The position numbers were made by a program, and so were the translations under genes. This document shows positions 53,119-61,627 of a stretch of DNA of 64,000 nt, one piece after another. The DNA is from JAWLAT01 sp041395325 (lineage in GTDB: Bacteria; Pseudomonadota; Gammaproteobacteria; Xanthomonadales; SZUA-5): the NCBI GenBank assembly GCA_041395325.1, contig JAWLAT010000001.1, positions 1 through 64,000 of the forward strand. The letters are read 5' to 3'. The first letter of the stretch is position 1; every line of letters begins with the position of its first letter. The notes under the pieces were generated by a model that made no database searches, was not told the origin of the DNA, and was given only the letters and a program-made list of their open reading frames with translations.

Positions 53119-53924
53119 CCGCCAGACCGAACGGGCCAGGTGGCGAAAATGCTGTTGACCGGCCTCCAGCTGGGCGAACAGGCGGTTCTGCTGTTCGGCC
53201 AGGCGGCGGACTCTCGGAACGCAGGTCCGGGGCTTGGCTGGCCATGGGCGTCGAGGCCAGGTTAGTCATTGGTTGTCCTGGGTTCTACTGGGGACCGGGG
53301 CAGGCTCGCTGCGAATACCTCGCGCAGATCTGCAGGCAGGATGGACTGATCCGGTCGCGCTCGATGTGCAGCTGATCTGACAACTGGCGCGGGCTTCCTC
53401 GCGGCTCCGCCTCGATGGCGAGTGTACAAGCGCCAGGCGGCACCGTAGCTAGGCAGGCGAGCGACAGGGATCTGGCATTGCGCCATGCCTGTGCCGACGG
53501 GTCCGTTCACTCGCAAAGGAGTTTCCGCCAAGCGGAGGCGCAACGGACAGAAGCATGGCGGCCAATGCCGACTTCAGCCTTGTCCAGCTGATCCACGGCC
53601 TTGGCGCGCCTACCCAGGGCCCAGAGCACCTCACTTTTCACGCCAATCTGGGCTTGCAGATCCATCGCTAGGGAATGACCCTTCTTGTGCCATCGTCAGC
53701 GCAACATCGGCATGCTGCAGTGCATCGCTTTTGTTGCCCGTCGAGCAGCGCTGGAGCTGGCACGCTGACTCTCCAACATGGACTGTTGCTCTGCGCTGGC
53801 GGGGGGCCGGACATCGAAAATCCGTAGTGCCTCGGCTTGCTCTCGAACACGGCCCCAAGGTCCAGCAGGGTCTGGATTTGCAAGTGGAGCTGTATTTCTG
53901 AGGACGCCCTGTTGGTCGCCGCGC

Positions 53925-55949
53925 CTACGAAACGCCGAAAGTGCCTTTATCCACGCGCTCCAGCGCGTCTGCATAGTTCCCTTCGAGTCGATCGAGATCG
54001 GCGAGGATGGCAGCGCCATTGGCCTGCTCGTCCATCTGCAACGCTTCCGCGGCCATCAGCCCTGCGGCAAGCTCTTCGCGCGCAGAAATCCAATCACCGC
54101 GGGCAATGCCAGCCAAGCCCAGTGCCTCTCTCGAATGGACCAGCCCGGCTTGGTCTTCCAGTTCGATGTACTGACTTCGAGCTTGTTGCCAATAGGTTCG
54201 CGCGTTGTCGAACTGGCCCAGCTGGTAATAGGCGAATCCCACGCTGAGCAAGCTCTCAGCAATTCCATGAGCGTCGCCGAGTTCCTGGCGCAATCCCAGT
54301 CCCTCTCGGAATGAGTCGAGAGCGGTCGCGAAGTCTCCCTGTTCTTCGGCCAGCAGACCGTAATCCGACGCCAGATTGGCGAGTGCCGCGGTGTCGCCCA
54401 GCGGAACCAACAGGGCGCGAGCCTGATCGAGTGCCTCCCTGGCGGCAACGAAATTTCCCTGAATGGAATAGACCAGGGACAGATTGCCCAGGCTGGCCGA
54501 TTGGCCTCGTGCGTCGCCCAGGGATTCGCGCAGATGCACCGCTCGTAGAGACTCCTCCGCGGCGACATCCATTTGTCCCAAGCGCCGATAGCCCACCCCG
54601 AACCCGTTGCTGACGTCGGCCCGAAGCCACGGATCATCGAGACGATTGGCGAGTACCTGAGCCCGAACCAGGTACTCGTCTACTGCTCGTTTGGCATCAC
54701 CGGCAAGAAGCAAGTACTTGCCTGATTCGAACCAGGCGCGGCCGTTACCGGGATCTTCCCGCAGGAGCCCGGCCAGCGTTTCAATGGCCTCGTCGAATCG
54801 CTCCCTGGTCTGCCTGGCTGCGGCAAGCAGCCGGAACCGATGGCAGACCAGATGGCGCCGTGGCGACGATTTGCCGCAAGAGGGTTTCGGCAGCTTCTGC
54901 GTCACCGGTGATAAGGAGGGCCAGGGACCGGTCCGTTCTGCGGCGATTTGGCCGTTGTCGGACGGCCGAGGTGCAGCCGAGCCTGTCGCAGCGCCGAGAC
55001 CGTTCGGCCGCTGCGCTCCAGCGCTTCCAACCAGCCATGCGGCGGTGTCCGAGCGCTCCGCAGGTGTGTTTTCCGGGGCGCTGACCGCCAGCTGTAGCCG
55101 CCAGCAGCATCGCTCCCAGACTGGACAGTGTTTCCTGTGCCGGCCAGGGCTCCCCGAGCCGCCCTGACAACTACTGAGCGAGCGCCGCAGCTCGCTGCCC
55201 AGCGCAGCACTCAGCCGTTCGAGCGTGACCTGCAACGAGTCATCACTGGGTAGTTCGCTCTGCCACTGCCAGACCGGCTCATCCATGTTGATTGACCAGA
55301 CGAACACGTAGAGCGACCTGACCAGCGCTGCGCAGCCAGTCACCTTCCAACAACATCCTGGCGCCACTGACCTGCAACACACGATCGTGTTGTCGGTCGG
55401 CTGCTGCGCCGCGAAACCCAGACCGTCGAGCAGGCGCCTCACACGAGCCGGGTCTGCGGTTCTGATTTGTCCTGCCAGCGTCAGCCGTTGGGTCAATTCG
55501 TAGCCGATGGCGGTGGCCAATGCGCTGTCCTCCGCTACGTCACTGACTACGGACCAGGGCAGAACCAGAAGGTCCAACGGCGCAGCGGTGTTGGCAGGCG
55601 TCAAATTGGGCACGGGCGATGGTTGACCCTCGGGGCTTGGCCGCTCGCTGACCCACCAAATGGCCAAACCCAGGACCAATGCAGATGCCAGCCAGGCCAG
55701 GCGCAGGTTCGGTCTTTCAATGCGCTGCCCTGGCGGCCTCGGACCCAGTCGCTGACTGTCGATGGCGAGGATGACGGCCTCGGCGTCGGGCAGGCGATTT
55801 TTTGGATCAATCGCCAGCAGTCGCGCGCACAACTCTACCGCGAAGTCGGGAAGTCTGGCTTGACCGTGTCGGCTCTGGGCGGACTCTGCACGACCCGCTG
55901 AATCATTTCGGCTGGCGCCGCCGCGAAAAGGCAGCGTCCCGGTCAGCAT
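53925..55949 (-). CDS. TPR fragment of the frameshifted regulator
   Basis: A 674-residue frame that begins within the kinase C-lobe (MLTGTLPFRGG). A transmembrane helix LRLAWLASALVLGLAIWW is at about residues 86-103. Residues 390-670 are seven or so intact TPR units, for example ESLRAVHLRESLGDARGQSA and DSFREGLGLRQELGDAHGIA. Between about residues 195 and 385 the frame is wrong in several places, and the last residues (KGTFGVS) are again out of frame. Confidence 0.6.
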   Translation of the reverse strand: MLTGTLPFRGGASRNDSAGRAESAQSRHGQARLPDFAVELCARLLAIDPKNRLPDAEAVILAIDSQRLGPRPPGQRIERPNLRLAWLASALVLGLAIWWVSERPSPEGQPSPVPNLTPANTAAPLDLLVLPWSVVSDVAEDSALATAIGYELTQRLTLAGQIRTADPARVRRLLDGLGFAAQQPTDNTIVCCRSVAPGCCWKVTGCAALVRSLYVFVWSINMDEPVWQWQSELPSDDSLQVTLERLSAALGSELRRSLSSCQGGSGSPGRHRKHCPVWERCCWRLQLAVSAPENTPAERSDTAAWLVGSAGAQRPNGLGAATGSAAPRPSDNGQIAAERTGPWPSLSPVTQKLPKPSCGKSSPRRHLVCHRFRLLAAARQTRERFDEAIETLAGLLREDPGNGRAWFESGKYLLLAGDAKRAVDEYLVRAQVLANRLDDPWLRADVSNGFGVGYRRLGQMDVAAEESLRAVHLRESLGDARGQSASLGNLSLVYSIQGNFVAAREALDQARALLVPLGDTAALANLASDYGLLAEEQGDFATALDSFREGLGLRQELGDAHGIAESLLSVGFAYYQLGQFDNARTYWQQARSQYIELEDQAGLVHSREALGLAGIARGDWISAREELAAGLMAAEALQMDEQANGAAILADLDRLEGNYADALERVDKGTFGVS

Positions 55950-56629
55950 CTCGTACAGGAATCAAGCCCGAGTGCATAGAGATCGCTGCGACCGTCCAGA
56001 GGCCGGCTCGGGCCTGCTCCGAGACAGATACTCCGGTGTGCCAATGACCACACCGCTGCTGGCACGGTGTCGCCGGCAGCACGAGCCACACCGAAGTCGG
56101 TGATGCGTGCCAGGTCAGTGTGGTCGATCAGAATGTTGGCGGGCTTGAGATCACGATGAACAACACCGGAGGCGTGCGCTGCGGCCAGTCCCAGGGCCAG
56201 TTGTCGGGTGATGCCCAGCGCGCGCTCTGGATCCAGCAGGCGCTCCTCCTGCAACAGGCGCTCCAATGAACGACCCGGCACATAATCCATGCTGATCAGC
56301 CAGGTTTGCTCATGGCGAACCAGGTCATGAATGCGCACCACGTGCGGACTGGACACCGAGCGCGCCAGCAACAGCTCCTTGCGGAAGCGCTCGAAGGCGT
56401 CGGCGCGGGCGGCGAGCTCCGGGCGCAGCTGCTTCAGCGCCACATCCACATCCAGTTCCAGATCATGGGCCAGATAGACCAGCCCCATGCCACCCAAACC
56501 AAGGATCCGCTCGATCCGGAAGCGTTCGGCAACGATGCTGCCACTGCGCAGCTCCTGCAACAGGATCATGCCGGTAGCCGTGGGGGCCAGCGGGGTTGCT
56601 GGATCCAGACCGCGCTGACCGGCGCTCAT
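55943..56629 (-). CDS. Kinase-domain fragment of the frameshifted regulator
   Basis: The first uninterrupted frame, 228 residues. The glycine loop LGLGGMGLVYLAHD, the ATP-binding Lys in VALKQL, the catalytic HRDLKPANILI and the TDFGVARA metal-binding motif are all intact; after about residue 190 the frame departs from the family and ends in an early stop. Would be active only if the frameshifts are sequence errors. Confidence 0.65.
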   Translation of the reverse strand: MSAGQRGLDPATPLAPTATGMILLQELRSGSIVAERFRIERILGLGGMGLVYLAHDLELDVDVALKQLRPELAARADAFERFRKELLLARSVSSPHVVRIHDLVRHEQTWLISMDYVPGRSLERLLQEERLLDPERALGITRQLALGLAAAHASGVVHRDLKPANILIDHTDLARITDFGVARAAGDTVPAAVWSLAHRSICLGAGPSRPLDGRSDLYALGLDSCTRC

Positions 56630-57615
56630 GTCTCACCACCGAGGGCGAGCTGCAATGTCGGCGATGGTCCGACTGCTTCGGCGCCTTCCGGTGCCACCGC
56701 CAGCCAGCGGCCGACCATCGCCAGGCGGTCCTGCAGGTCCTGCGCCGCCAGCACCGTGCCGGCTTGCGACACCAGTGCCTCCAGCAGTCGGGCATCCAGC
56801 GAATCGAAACTTCGTCCCGGCTCATCGCTGTCGGCATAGACCGCACCGAGCAGCTGATCGCCACCCAGCAGCGGCAGGCAGGCCAGTGCCTGAATGCCAC
56901 CAGCAATGACACTGGCGCGCGCACCCAGTGCGGCGGCGTCACTGGTCTGGCTGTAGTAAGTCGGCAGGTGGGTTCGCAGCGTTCGTTCCAGCGCGCCACG
57001 GCTGCCACCGAACTCAGCACGCTGCAGGGCATCCGGCCGCAGGCCGTGGCAAGCGCGTACTCGCCACTGACCGTCCTCATCGAGTTGCACCAGGAATGCC
57101 CGTTTCGCTTCGGCCACCTCGACCACTGCACGCAGCAGGTCTGCCATCAGCTGCTCGGTGCGGTCCAGCGACGTCGAATGCGGTTGGGCCTTGGCTGCCG
57201 TAGGGTCCGGTCGTTCGAACTCCGCCAGTCTCTTCAGCCACAACTGGGAAGTCTGGCGGCGTATCTGGGCCTGCGAGATCTCCGCACTGTGGCGATCCGG
57301 CGGGACGTCTTCGATGACCGCGTAGACGTCACCGAGCGCAAACCAGTCGCCAATTCGCAGCCGCTGCAGCTGTCGGACAGGTTGTCCGCCGAAGCGGGTC
57401 CCGTTTTTCGATCCCAGATCCTCCAACAGCCAGCCATGCTGGGCATCGCCCTCCAGACGGGCGTGTCGGCGAGAGACCGACGGGTGATCAATCTGCACGT
57501 CGCAACCAGGGTCCCGCCCCAGCTGCCAGCGGATGTGCGCCGGTAGCCGATGCTCTGCCGACGGCCCGGCGGGCAAATGCAGTTTCAGCCGATGGATCAC
57601 GCAGTGGCTCGCCAC
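56626..57615 (-). CDS. FHA-GAF domain protein
   Basis: A 329-residue cytoplasmic protein. The FHA domain (about residues 15-100) has the phosphothreonine-binding pattern LGRDPGCDVQIDHPSVSRRH and LGSKNGTRFGG; the GAF domain (about 150-300) follows, with LACLPLLGGDQLLGAVYAD. It overlaps the Ser/Thr kinase gene by four bases, so the FHA domain probably binds phosphothreonine on that kinase or its targets and the GAF domain senses a ligand. The same pair order occurs in other kinase-FHA operons. Confidence 0.88.
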   Translation of the reverse strand: MASHCVIHRLKLHLPAGPSAEHRLPAHIRWQLGRDPGCDVQIDHPSVSRRHARLEGDAQHGWLLEDLGSKNGTRFGGQPVRQLQRLRIGDWFALGDVYAVIEDVPPDRHSAEISQAQIRRQTSQLWLKRLAEFERPDPTAAKAQPHSTSLDRTEQLMADLLRAVVEVAEAKRAFLVQLDEDGQWRVRACHGLRPDALQRAEFGGSRGALERTLRTHLPTYYSQTSDAAALGARASVIAGGIQALACLPLLGGDQLLGAVYADSDEPGRSFDSLDARLLEALVSQAGTVLAAQDLQDRLAMVGRWLAVAPEGAEAVGPSPTLQLALGGET

Positions 57616-57692
57616 GTCCAGTCCCGGTCTGTCAGCCTGCCCGAAGCCGCCACCGCTGACCAGCGCTGCGCGGTCCGGGCACTATCACATCC

Positions 57693-58529
57693 TCAGGGCG
57701 CGCCGCCCAGTCGCCCCAGCAGGAAGCGCAGGTGCTCGCTGCGGCTGACGATCTCACCCTCCAGATTGTCCAGATCGCGTGCCGCCCGCCAACGGTTGGG
57801 CAACGCGGTCCCGCCCAGCACCCCACAATGATCGGTGAGTTCCAGCAAACGTGCCTCAGCCGCCGCGAAATCGCCGGCAGTAAAAGCGGCCTTGCTGGTG
57901 GCTGCGTCCGCTTCAAGCGTTTGCGTCGCCGTCGTCGCCAGGCGGCTGTCAGCCAACAGCGCGTCCAATTGCGAGAAGGCTGCTGTCACCTGGCCAGCGT
58001 GGTCCTGCAATTGGTCCTCAACCATGACGAATTCGGAGAATCGCCCGCCGTTGCCGCGTGAGCGCACACTGCCGGCGACCACGGCGGAGGTGATGTTGGT
58101 AAATGCCCCGCCAATCGGCGCCTTCATCAGCCGATACGGCGAAAAAGGCGCCCACACCAGTTCCGGCGTGTCCATCTCCACGTGCACTTCGTCGTTGAAG
58201 GCCAGGCTGCAGCCGGCGGGTGGCTCGACGGTGACCCGGACCGGGAAGGCGGGATCGATGCGCTGGTTGACCGGATCGGGCAGGCGGCTTTCGATGTTTG
58301 CGATCTCGATCGGGTCGAGCACGTCGGCGGTCAGGCCCAGGCAGGCCTCGGTCAGATTGTCGACCTCATGGAATTCCAGCTCGAAATCGACGTCGTAGAC
58401 GATACCGCCGGGCCCGTCGAGCTGGATCTCGGCCTTGGCTTTGAGTCCGTCGATGGTGATGACGATCGAGTCGGCCGCTTGCGCTTGGGCGCCCAGCAGG
58501 ATCCACAGCAATACCCAGTGCGCCTTCAT
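57693..58529 (-). CDS. Uncharacterised exported protein
   Basis: I do not assign a family to this 278-residue protein. Signal peptide 1-18 (ILLGAQAQA), a beta-rich N-terminal half (residues 20-165) with many acidic residues, and a helical C-terminal half (165-270) with hydrophobic heptads, for example FSQLDALLADSRLATTATQT. ATG 58529 begins the signal peptide; the longer frame upstream has no similarity. It is divergent from the NGFE-tailed VCBS protein gene across 223 bases, so the two may share regulation. Confidence 0.72.
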   Translation of the reverse strand: MKAHWVLLWILLGAQAQAADSIVITIDGLKAKAEIQLDGPGGIVYDVDFELEFHEVDNLTEACLGLTADVLDPIEIANIESRLPDPVNQRIDPAFPVRVTVEPPAGCSLAFNDEVHVEMDTPELVWAPFSPYRLMKAPIGGAFTNITSAVVAGSVRSRGNGGRFSEFVMVEDQLQDHAGQVTAAFSQLDALLADSRLATTATQTLEADAATSKAAFTAGDFAAAEARLLELTDHCGVLGGTALPNRWRAARDLDNLEGEIVSRSEHLRFLLGRLGGAP

Positions 58530-58752
58530 GCCTTGATTCCGGTAACCACGGGTCGGTCCTGCCCGACTCTGCCGTTGCCGGTCAGAACGGTCAATCGGGG
58601 GAAACACCCAGCCAGTCGGCAAGCGTGACGAATCTCGCAGTGCGCAGGATTCGACCACCCAACGCGCCTGGGGGAAAAGACCCAGCGGAGCCCTGCCTCG
58701 CTCGCACGGGATTAGGTTGCGGCCCAGACATCTGCCGTACAGGGAGCAAGAC

Positions 58753-60426
58753 ATGTCCTCCAAGCGTTCCTCTTGTCGCCGAAGGCTCGCACTGACGTTG
58801 GCCGCACTGCTGAGCAGCCAGACGCCCGTCTGGGCGGGTACCGCATTCACCGATGTTTCGCCGGCCGACGGCATTTTCCAGACGCCGGACACCCACGACT
58901 TCTGGCTGGCCAGCCTGACAGCGGCGGATTTCGACGGCGACGGTGATCTGGACCTGGCCGTGTTCGGCTTCGAGGTCGAATACAACGTCAGTGCGGTCGA
59001 CCAGCTGCGGCTGCTGCGCAACGATGGCGTCGCTGGCGATGGTCGGCAGATCCTGGTCGAGACCATCGTGCCCATCAACGGGCTGTTCGGCTCCGAATCC
59101 CATCTCTCGACTGCCGACTATGACCAGGACGGTGATCCGGATCTGCTGGTGGCCTCGCGCGGCGGCATGGCGCTGTTCCGCAACGATGCCGGTGTGCTGC
59201 TGCAGACCGACACGGTGCTACCGGACTACCGTGAGGACTCGGGCTTCGACAGCGCCTACGATCTGCGTGCGATCAGCTGGGGCGATGTCGACAACGACGG
59301 CGATCCCGACGTGATCCTCCCAACGGTCGAAGAGGGCGGCGGCCTGCTGCAGCTGCAGCCGCGCTGGCTGCGCAATGAGGGGCCCGGCAGCGGCAACGCC
59401 TGGAACTTCACCACGCTGCCGTTGCATGAAGGCACCGTTTCCAACGCCCAGACCCGGTTGGCCGACGTCGACGGTGACGGCGATCTGGATCTGTGGGAGG
59501 CCGACATCGACAACACGCTGGATACCGGCTTCGTGCGTCGCTACGACAACGACGCCGGGCAGTTTCTGCCAGCGCGGGAGGTAGGGATCAGCCCGATCAG
59601 TGGCAGTGCCGACTGGGCCGATGTCGATGCCGATGGCGATCTGGACGTGCTGGTGGCCGGCCGCTACCTGGACGGCAATGGCGACATTTTTGACGGGCTC
59701 AATCTGTTCATCGACAACGGCAGCGGTTTCGATCAGGTCACGCTGCCATTGCCCTCGCCAGGTTGGCTCGATGTGCTGGGTTGCAGCTGGGCCGACTACG
59801 ACGGCGACGGTGACGTCGACCTGCTGGTGACCGGCAGCTTCATCGGCGACACCGACATCGAAGGCGAGGCCAGGGTCTATCTGAATGATGGTCTGGGCGG
59901 CTTCGAGATCCAGCCACAGGCGTTGCCGGCACCGATTTCCTCGATCGGTCGCGGTGGTGCCTTCCAGTGGGTCGATATCGATGGTGACGATGATCTGGAC
60001 TATCTGGCCAGCGGTGCCTTCTACGTCCCGGGCGGCAATGGGCTGGTCGAGGCGCGCACCTTCCTGATGCGCAATCCCGGTGGCAACGGCAATCAGGCGC
60101 CGTCCGCTCCGGCGGCGCCGGTGGTGCAGGTGACCGGCGACAGCGTGCAGCTGAACTGGCTGGCGCCGGCCGACGACAGCACGCCGGCAGCGGCGCTGAC
60201 CTACGAACTGCAGCTGAGCCCCTTGGGTGGCGGGGCGACGGGTGCCCACACCTCCGAACCCGGCACACTGGGTCAGGTCACCCAATGGCGTTTCACCGGG
60301 CTGCCAGCGGGCAGTTACCGCTGGCGGCTGCAGGCGCTGGACCGTGCCCATGCGGCCAGCGCGCCGGTCGAGGGTCAGGTTGAGGTGCTGGGGCCGGATG
60401 GGCTGTTCGGCAACGGTTTCGAGTGA
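58753..60426 (+). CDS. Exported VCBS/FG-GAP propeller protein with NGFE tail
   Basis: A 557-residue exported protein. Signal peptide 1-28 (ending PVWAG); residues about 30-440 hold seven VCBS/FG-GAP-like blades with calcium-binding loops DFDGDGDLDLAVFG, DYDQDGDPDLLVA, DVDNDGDPDVILP, DVDGDGDLDLWEA, DVDADGDLDVLVA, DYDGDGDVDLLVT and DIDGDDDLDYLAS. A fibronectin III-like domain follows at about 450-545. The tail is GPDGLFGNGFE. GGGAG precedes ATG 58753. Calcium-loaded extracellular propeller; ligand unknown. Confidence 0.88.
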   Translation: MSSKRSSCRRRLALTLAALLSSQTPVWAGTAFTDVSPADGIFQTPDTHDFWLASLTAADFDGDGDLDLAVFGFEVEYNVSAVDQLRLLRNDGVAGDGRQILVETIVPINGLFGSESHLSTADYDQDGDPDLLVASRGGMALFRNDAGVLLQTDTVLPDYREDSGFDSAYDLRAISWGDVDNDGDPDVILPTVEEGGGLLQLQPRWLRNEGPGSGNAWNFTTLPLHEGTVSNAQTRLADVDGDGDLDLWEADIDNTLDTGFVRRYDNDAGQFLPAREVGISPISGSADWADVDADGDLDVLVAGRYLDGNGDIFDGLNLFIDNGSGFDQVTLPLPSPGWLDVLGCSWADYDGDGDVDLLVTGSFIGDTDIEGEARVYLNDGLGGFEIQPQALPAPISSIGRGGAFQWVDIDGDDDLDYLASGAFYVPGGNGLVEARTFLMRNPGGNGNQAPSAPAAPVVQVTGDSVQLNWLAPADDSTPAAALTYELQLSPLGGGATGAHTSEPGTLGQVTQWRFTGLPAGSYRWRLQALDRAHAASAPVEGQVEVLGPDGLFGNGFE

Positions 60427-60447
60427 GAATTGCGGGACTGGATGAAT

Positions 60448-61608
60448 TCAGTCGGGCCAGCGCCAGGGCGGCAAGTCCAATTCGTCGTGGTCGGCCAGCT
60501 GGGTTCGACCGAGCTGCTTGTCCAGCGTCAGCAACTGGCAGTCGGGATCGGCCTCCAGCGCAGTGATCAGCCGGGTGGCGTGCGACACCACCCAGACCTG
60601 CGTGTCGCGCGCAGCCCGGCGAATCAGCCGGCCCAACGCCGGCAGCAGGTCCGGGTGGAGGCTGGTTTCGGGCTCGTTGAGCACCATCAGCGGCGGCGGC
60701 CGCGGACTCAGCAGGGCCGCCATCCAGAGCAGATAGCGCAAGGTGCCGTCCGACAGCTCGGCGCCGCTGAGCGGGCGCAACAGGCCGTGCTGGTGCAACT
60801 GCAGCGAAAAGCGCGTGTCGTCGCTGCTGCAGATCTGCAGACGAGCGCCGGGGAAGGCGTCTTCGATGGCCTCGTCCAGCGCATCGCCGTCGCCGATCTC
60901 GCGAATGGTCTGCAAAGCGGCCGCAAGGTCGGCGCCGTCGTGGCCCAGCCGTGGCGTCTGCGTGCCCAGCTGCGGCTGCCGTGCCGGCGCCTGGGCATCA
61001 CTGCGGAAGTGGTCATAAAAGCGCCACTGGCGGATCTGCTCGCGCAGTTGGGCCACTTCGGGCAGGGTATCGGCCCCGGCCAGATGCTCGAACAGGCTGT
61101 CCTGCGCCGGCAGACTGCCAGCCAGTCGCTGCCAGCCACGTCCCTCACGCGTTCGTGCCTGTGGTCCCTCGCGTTCGACCAGACTACTGGCCGGTCGATA
61201 CAGCGGGCCGGCCCAGATTGCTTCGTGCTTGATCTCCGGATCGAGCGCGAACATCGAGATCGAGGGCTTGGGCAGGCCCAGCGCAATGGCATAGCTGAAG
61301 TCCTCGCCGGCGAAGCCCAGGCGCAAACGAACCGGCTCGCGTCGCGGCCCGCCCTGAATCGGCACAGTGCCGTTGCGCATGCCCCGGCTGTGCTGTTCCG
61401 GTCCGGCCCAGAAACAGGACTGCAGCCCACCCTCGCTGGCCAATGCCGCAATCAGGCCGCCGCGCGCCGTGCGCGCCAGCAACTGCAGCGCGCGATACAG
61501 GTTCGACTTGCCGCTGCCATTGGCGCCGGTGACCAGGTTCAGCGGACCCAGTGGCAGCACCAGATCGCGCAGCGAACGGTAGTTCTCGATGGCCAGCGTC
61601 TGCAGCAT
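60448..61608 (-). CDS. AAA-family ATPase, RecF/OLD-like
   Basis: A 386-residue ABC-type ATPase of the predicted COG4637 kind. Walker A is VTGANGSGKSNLYRAL (about residues 28-43), the signature-like motif SGAELSDGTLRYLLW (about 280), Walker B LMVLNEPETSLHP and the switch His in VWVVSHATRL. Such proteins occur alone and in defence loci; no TOPRIM nuclease domain is present here. It lies 20 bases upstream of nothing obvious and downstream of the permease on the same strand, so they may be co-transcribed. Confidence 0.85.
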   Translation of the reverse strand: MLQTLAIENYRSLRDLVLPLGPLNLVTGANGSGKSNLYRALQLLARTARGGLIAALASEGGLQSCFWAGPEQHSRGMRNGTVPIQGGPRREPVRLRLGFAGEDFSYAIALGLPKPSISMFALDPEIKHEAIWAGPLYRPASSLVEREGPQARTREGRGWQRLAGSLPAQDSLFEHLAGADTLPEVAQLREQIRQWRFYDHFRSDAQAPARQPQLGTQTPRLGHDGADLAAALQTIREIGDGDALDEAIEDAFPGARLQICSSDDTRFSLQLHQHGLLRPLSGAELSDGTLRYLLWMAALLSPRPPPLMVLNEPETSLHPDLLPALGRLIRRAARDTQVWVVSHATRLITALEADPDCQLLTLDKQLGRTQLADHDELDLPPWRWPD

Positions 61609-61627
61609 CGATCCCGATCCCGGCTGC

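Larger units (their letters stand above)
53507..56629 (-). pseudogene. Ser/Thr protein kinase-TPR regulator, multiply frameshifted
   Basis: Read across frames, this is one gene: a Hanks-type kinase domain, a transmembrane helix, and a long TPR region. Segments that follow each other in different frames include SSGVVIGTPEYLS (activation loop), LYALGL then LYEMLTGTLPFRG, AEMIQRVVQSPP, QVSGARMLLEGDWLRSAG, TGDAEAAETLLRQIVATAP and the terminal LWALGRRAKAVDQLDKAEVG ending at the stop at 53507. At least twelve single-base shifts are needed, yet the pieces stay well conserved and few stops occur. The gene overlaps the FHA-GAF gene by four bases. Either the sequence carries indel errors here or the gene has died very recently. 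Confidence 0.75.
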
